Of a DNA stretch of 64,000 bases, positions 63,009 through 64,000 are shown piece after piece (position 1 is the first letter of the stretch; every line of letters starts with the position of its first letter). The notes under the pieces are model-generated. The model saw only the letters and a program-made list of their open reading frames with translations, did not search any database and was not told where the DNA came from. Source of the DNA: Conyzicola nivalis_A (GTDB lineage Bacteria > Actinomycetota > Actinomycetes > Actinomycetales > Microbacteriaceae); assembly GCF_040548875.1 (NCBI RefSeq), contig NZ_JBEPSJ010000002.1:186001-250000 (forward strand), given 5' to 3'. A program made the position numbers and the translations under genes.

Positions 63009-64000
63009 CTAGCGCTTGCCCGGCTTGACGGCCTTCTTCGCGGGGCGGACCGGCTTCGCCGTGCGGGCTGGCGTTGCGGGCGGCGCCACTCCGGCGGGTC
63101 GGGGGTCGTTCCACGTCTTCGCAATCGCCCACGCGACCGCGGCGATCGGCACCGACAGCACCGCGCCGATGATCCCGCCGAGGATGGTGCCCGCGGTGAG
63201 GGCGAGCAGGATCACGAGCGGGTGCAGCTTGAGCGACTGCGCCATCACGACCGGCTGCAGGAAGTTGCCCTCGAGCTGGTTGACCGCGATGACGATGATG
63301 ATCACGATGAGGGCGACGAACGGCCCGTTCGAGACGAGTGCGACGAGGGCGGCGAGGATGCCGGCGACGGTCGCTCCGATGAGCGGGATGAACGAGGCGA
63401 GGAAGACGATGACGGCGAGGGGCAACGCCAGCGGCACGCCCAGGACCGCGACACCGACGCCGATCGCCACGGCGTCGACGAGGGCGATCGTCGCCGTGCC
63501 GCGCACGTAGCCGCCGAGGGTCGTGACCGTGGTGCGGCCGACGCGCTGCCCGCGGGCGAGTGCGTGTCCGCGGAAGGGGGTGAGGAAGAATGCCCAGATG
63601 CGGTCGCCGTCTTTCATAAAGAAGAACAGGATCACGATCGTCAGCACGATGCTGGCGATGATCTCGCCGGCGACGGAGACGCCGGCGATGGCCCCGCTGC
63701 CGAACTGGCTGCTGGTGAGGAAGTCGATCACGGTCTCGCGGAAGTCGTCCAGCTGGGACTGGTCGAGTCCGAGCGGTCCGTTGACCGCGAACTCGTAGAG
63801 CTGATCGATTCCCTCGCTGGCCGACGTCGCGAGCTCGTCCCACTGGCCGCGCACCGCGAACACGATGAGGGTGACGAGTCCGCCGAAAACGATGAATCCG
63901 GCGACCAGGGTGATCCACGTCGCGAGGATCGCCGAGACGCCGCGCCTGCGCAGCCACCCGATGACGGGGCTGAACGCCGAGGCGAGGATCAGGGCGATGA
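63009..64000 (-). CDS. AI-2E-family transporter (YdiK/PerM type), 5' end cut by the window
   Basis: The C-terminal ~330 residues are visible; the start lies beyond 64000. Multi-helix permease with the family segments PVIGWLRRRGV, IASIVLTIVILFFFMKDG, GYVRGTATIALVDAVAIGVG and ASFIPLIGATVAGILAALVA. The C-terminal tail is Lys/Arg/Pro-rich (RPAKKAVKPGKR). Substrate not predictable. Confidence 0.9.
   Translation of the reverse strand, partial: IALILASAFSPVIGWLRRRGVSAILATWITLVAGFIVFGGLVTLIVFAVRGQWDELATSASEGIDQLYEFAVNGPLGLDQSQLDDFRETVIDFLTSSQFGSGAIAGVSVAGEIIASIVLTIVILFFFMKDGDRIWAFFLTPFRGHALARGQRVGRTTVTTLGGYVRGTATIALVDAVAIGVGVAVLGVPLALPLAVIVFLASFIPLIGATVAGILAALVALVSNGPFVALIVIIIVIAVNQLEGNFLQPVVMAQSLKLHPLVILLALTAGTILGGIIGAVLSVPIAAVAWAIAKTWNDPRPAGVAPPATPARTAKPVRPAKKAVKPGKR

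Overview
High-GC DNA with GTG/TTG starts, 4-nt stop/start overlaps and a block syntenic with mycobacteria (mscL, FmdB-like, 5-formyl-THF cyclo-ligase, galU, RimJ-like, Rv0996-like protein). I read it as chromosomal DNA of an actinomycete, most likely order Micrococcales and probably family Microbacteriaceae. The family assignment is inference from gene order and repeat families, not from rRNA. No phage, IS element, rRNA or CRISPR array was seen.

Layout. 1-0.99 kb: start of a prpD-type gene with its FCD GntR regulator, then an MBL-fold protein. 1.83-2.21 kb: three tandem ~130-bp units carrying GGCT microsatellites. 2.2-9 kb: a FAD/NAD(P) protein divergent from an LLM monooxygenase, GNAT and polar amino-acid ABC importer operon. 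9.1-17.3 kb: methionine salvage (mtnA-mtnK-mtnC-mtnB, and mtnD) around a convergent sugar-type ABC importer, probably for methylthioribose. 17.4-20.9 kb: sarcosine-oxidase-like oxidase with rhodanese, FMN reductase with LLM monooxygenase. 21-23.6 kb: ABC-2 exporter with regulator. 23.7-27.6 kb: hrpA. 27.8-32.6 kb: second GNAT, DUF1801, then an operon of a CBS/CysK-like enzyme, an LLM monooxygenase and a HAL-family protein that lacks its MIO triad. 32.6-35.5 kb: acyl-CoA ligase and thiolase. 35.6-40.8 kb: tRNA(CAT), PHP protein, and a class I ribonucleotide reductase operon with NrdR and DnaA boxes. 40.9-45.4 kb: MFS, hydrolase, aldo/keto reductase, CsbD-like, DUF4349, tRNA-Ala. 45.5-49.5 kb: the mycobacteria-like block. 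49.55-49.98 kb: compound inverted-repeat island. 50-55.3 kb: a degenerate SF1 helicase with a small downstream partner, then a coiled-coil membrane protein. 55.4-61.3 kb: PPTase, M1 peptidase and a Pls/PosA-type NRPS. 61.4-64 kb: YeiH, DUF1772 and AI-2E transporters (the last cut by the window end).

How the genes work together. Much of the left half concerns organosulfur and amino-acid salvage: methylthioribose recycling, three LLM flavin monooxygenases (one beside an FMN reductase), two paralogous GNATs, a polar amino-acid importer, rhodanese and a CBS-like enzyme. The combination resembles N-acetylation-dependent salvage of S-substituted cysteines in Bacillus (yxe and ytm operons), but that is inference. 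The strongest candidates for new biology are the MIO-less HAL-like protein in the CBS-LLM operon, the ribonucleotide reductase whose CxxC tail lies on a separate 22-codon ORF and whose beta subunit has class Ic residues, the pseudo-helicase with missing catalytic residues, the cysteine-free FmdB-type protein, and a palindromic repeat family that has expanded in frame inside several conserved proteins.
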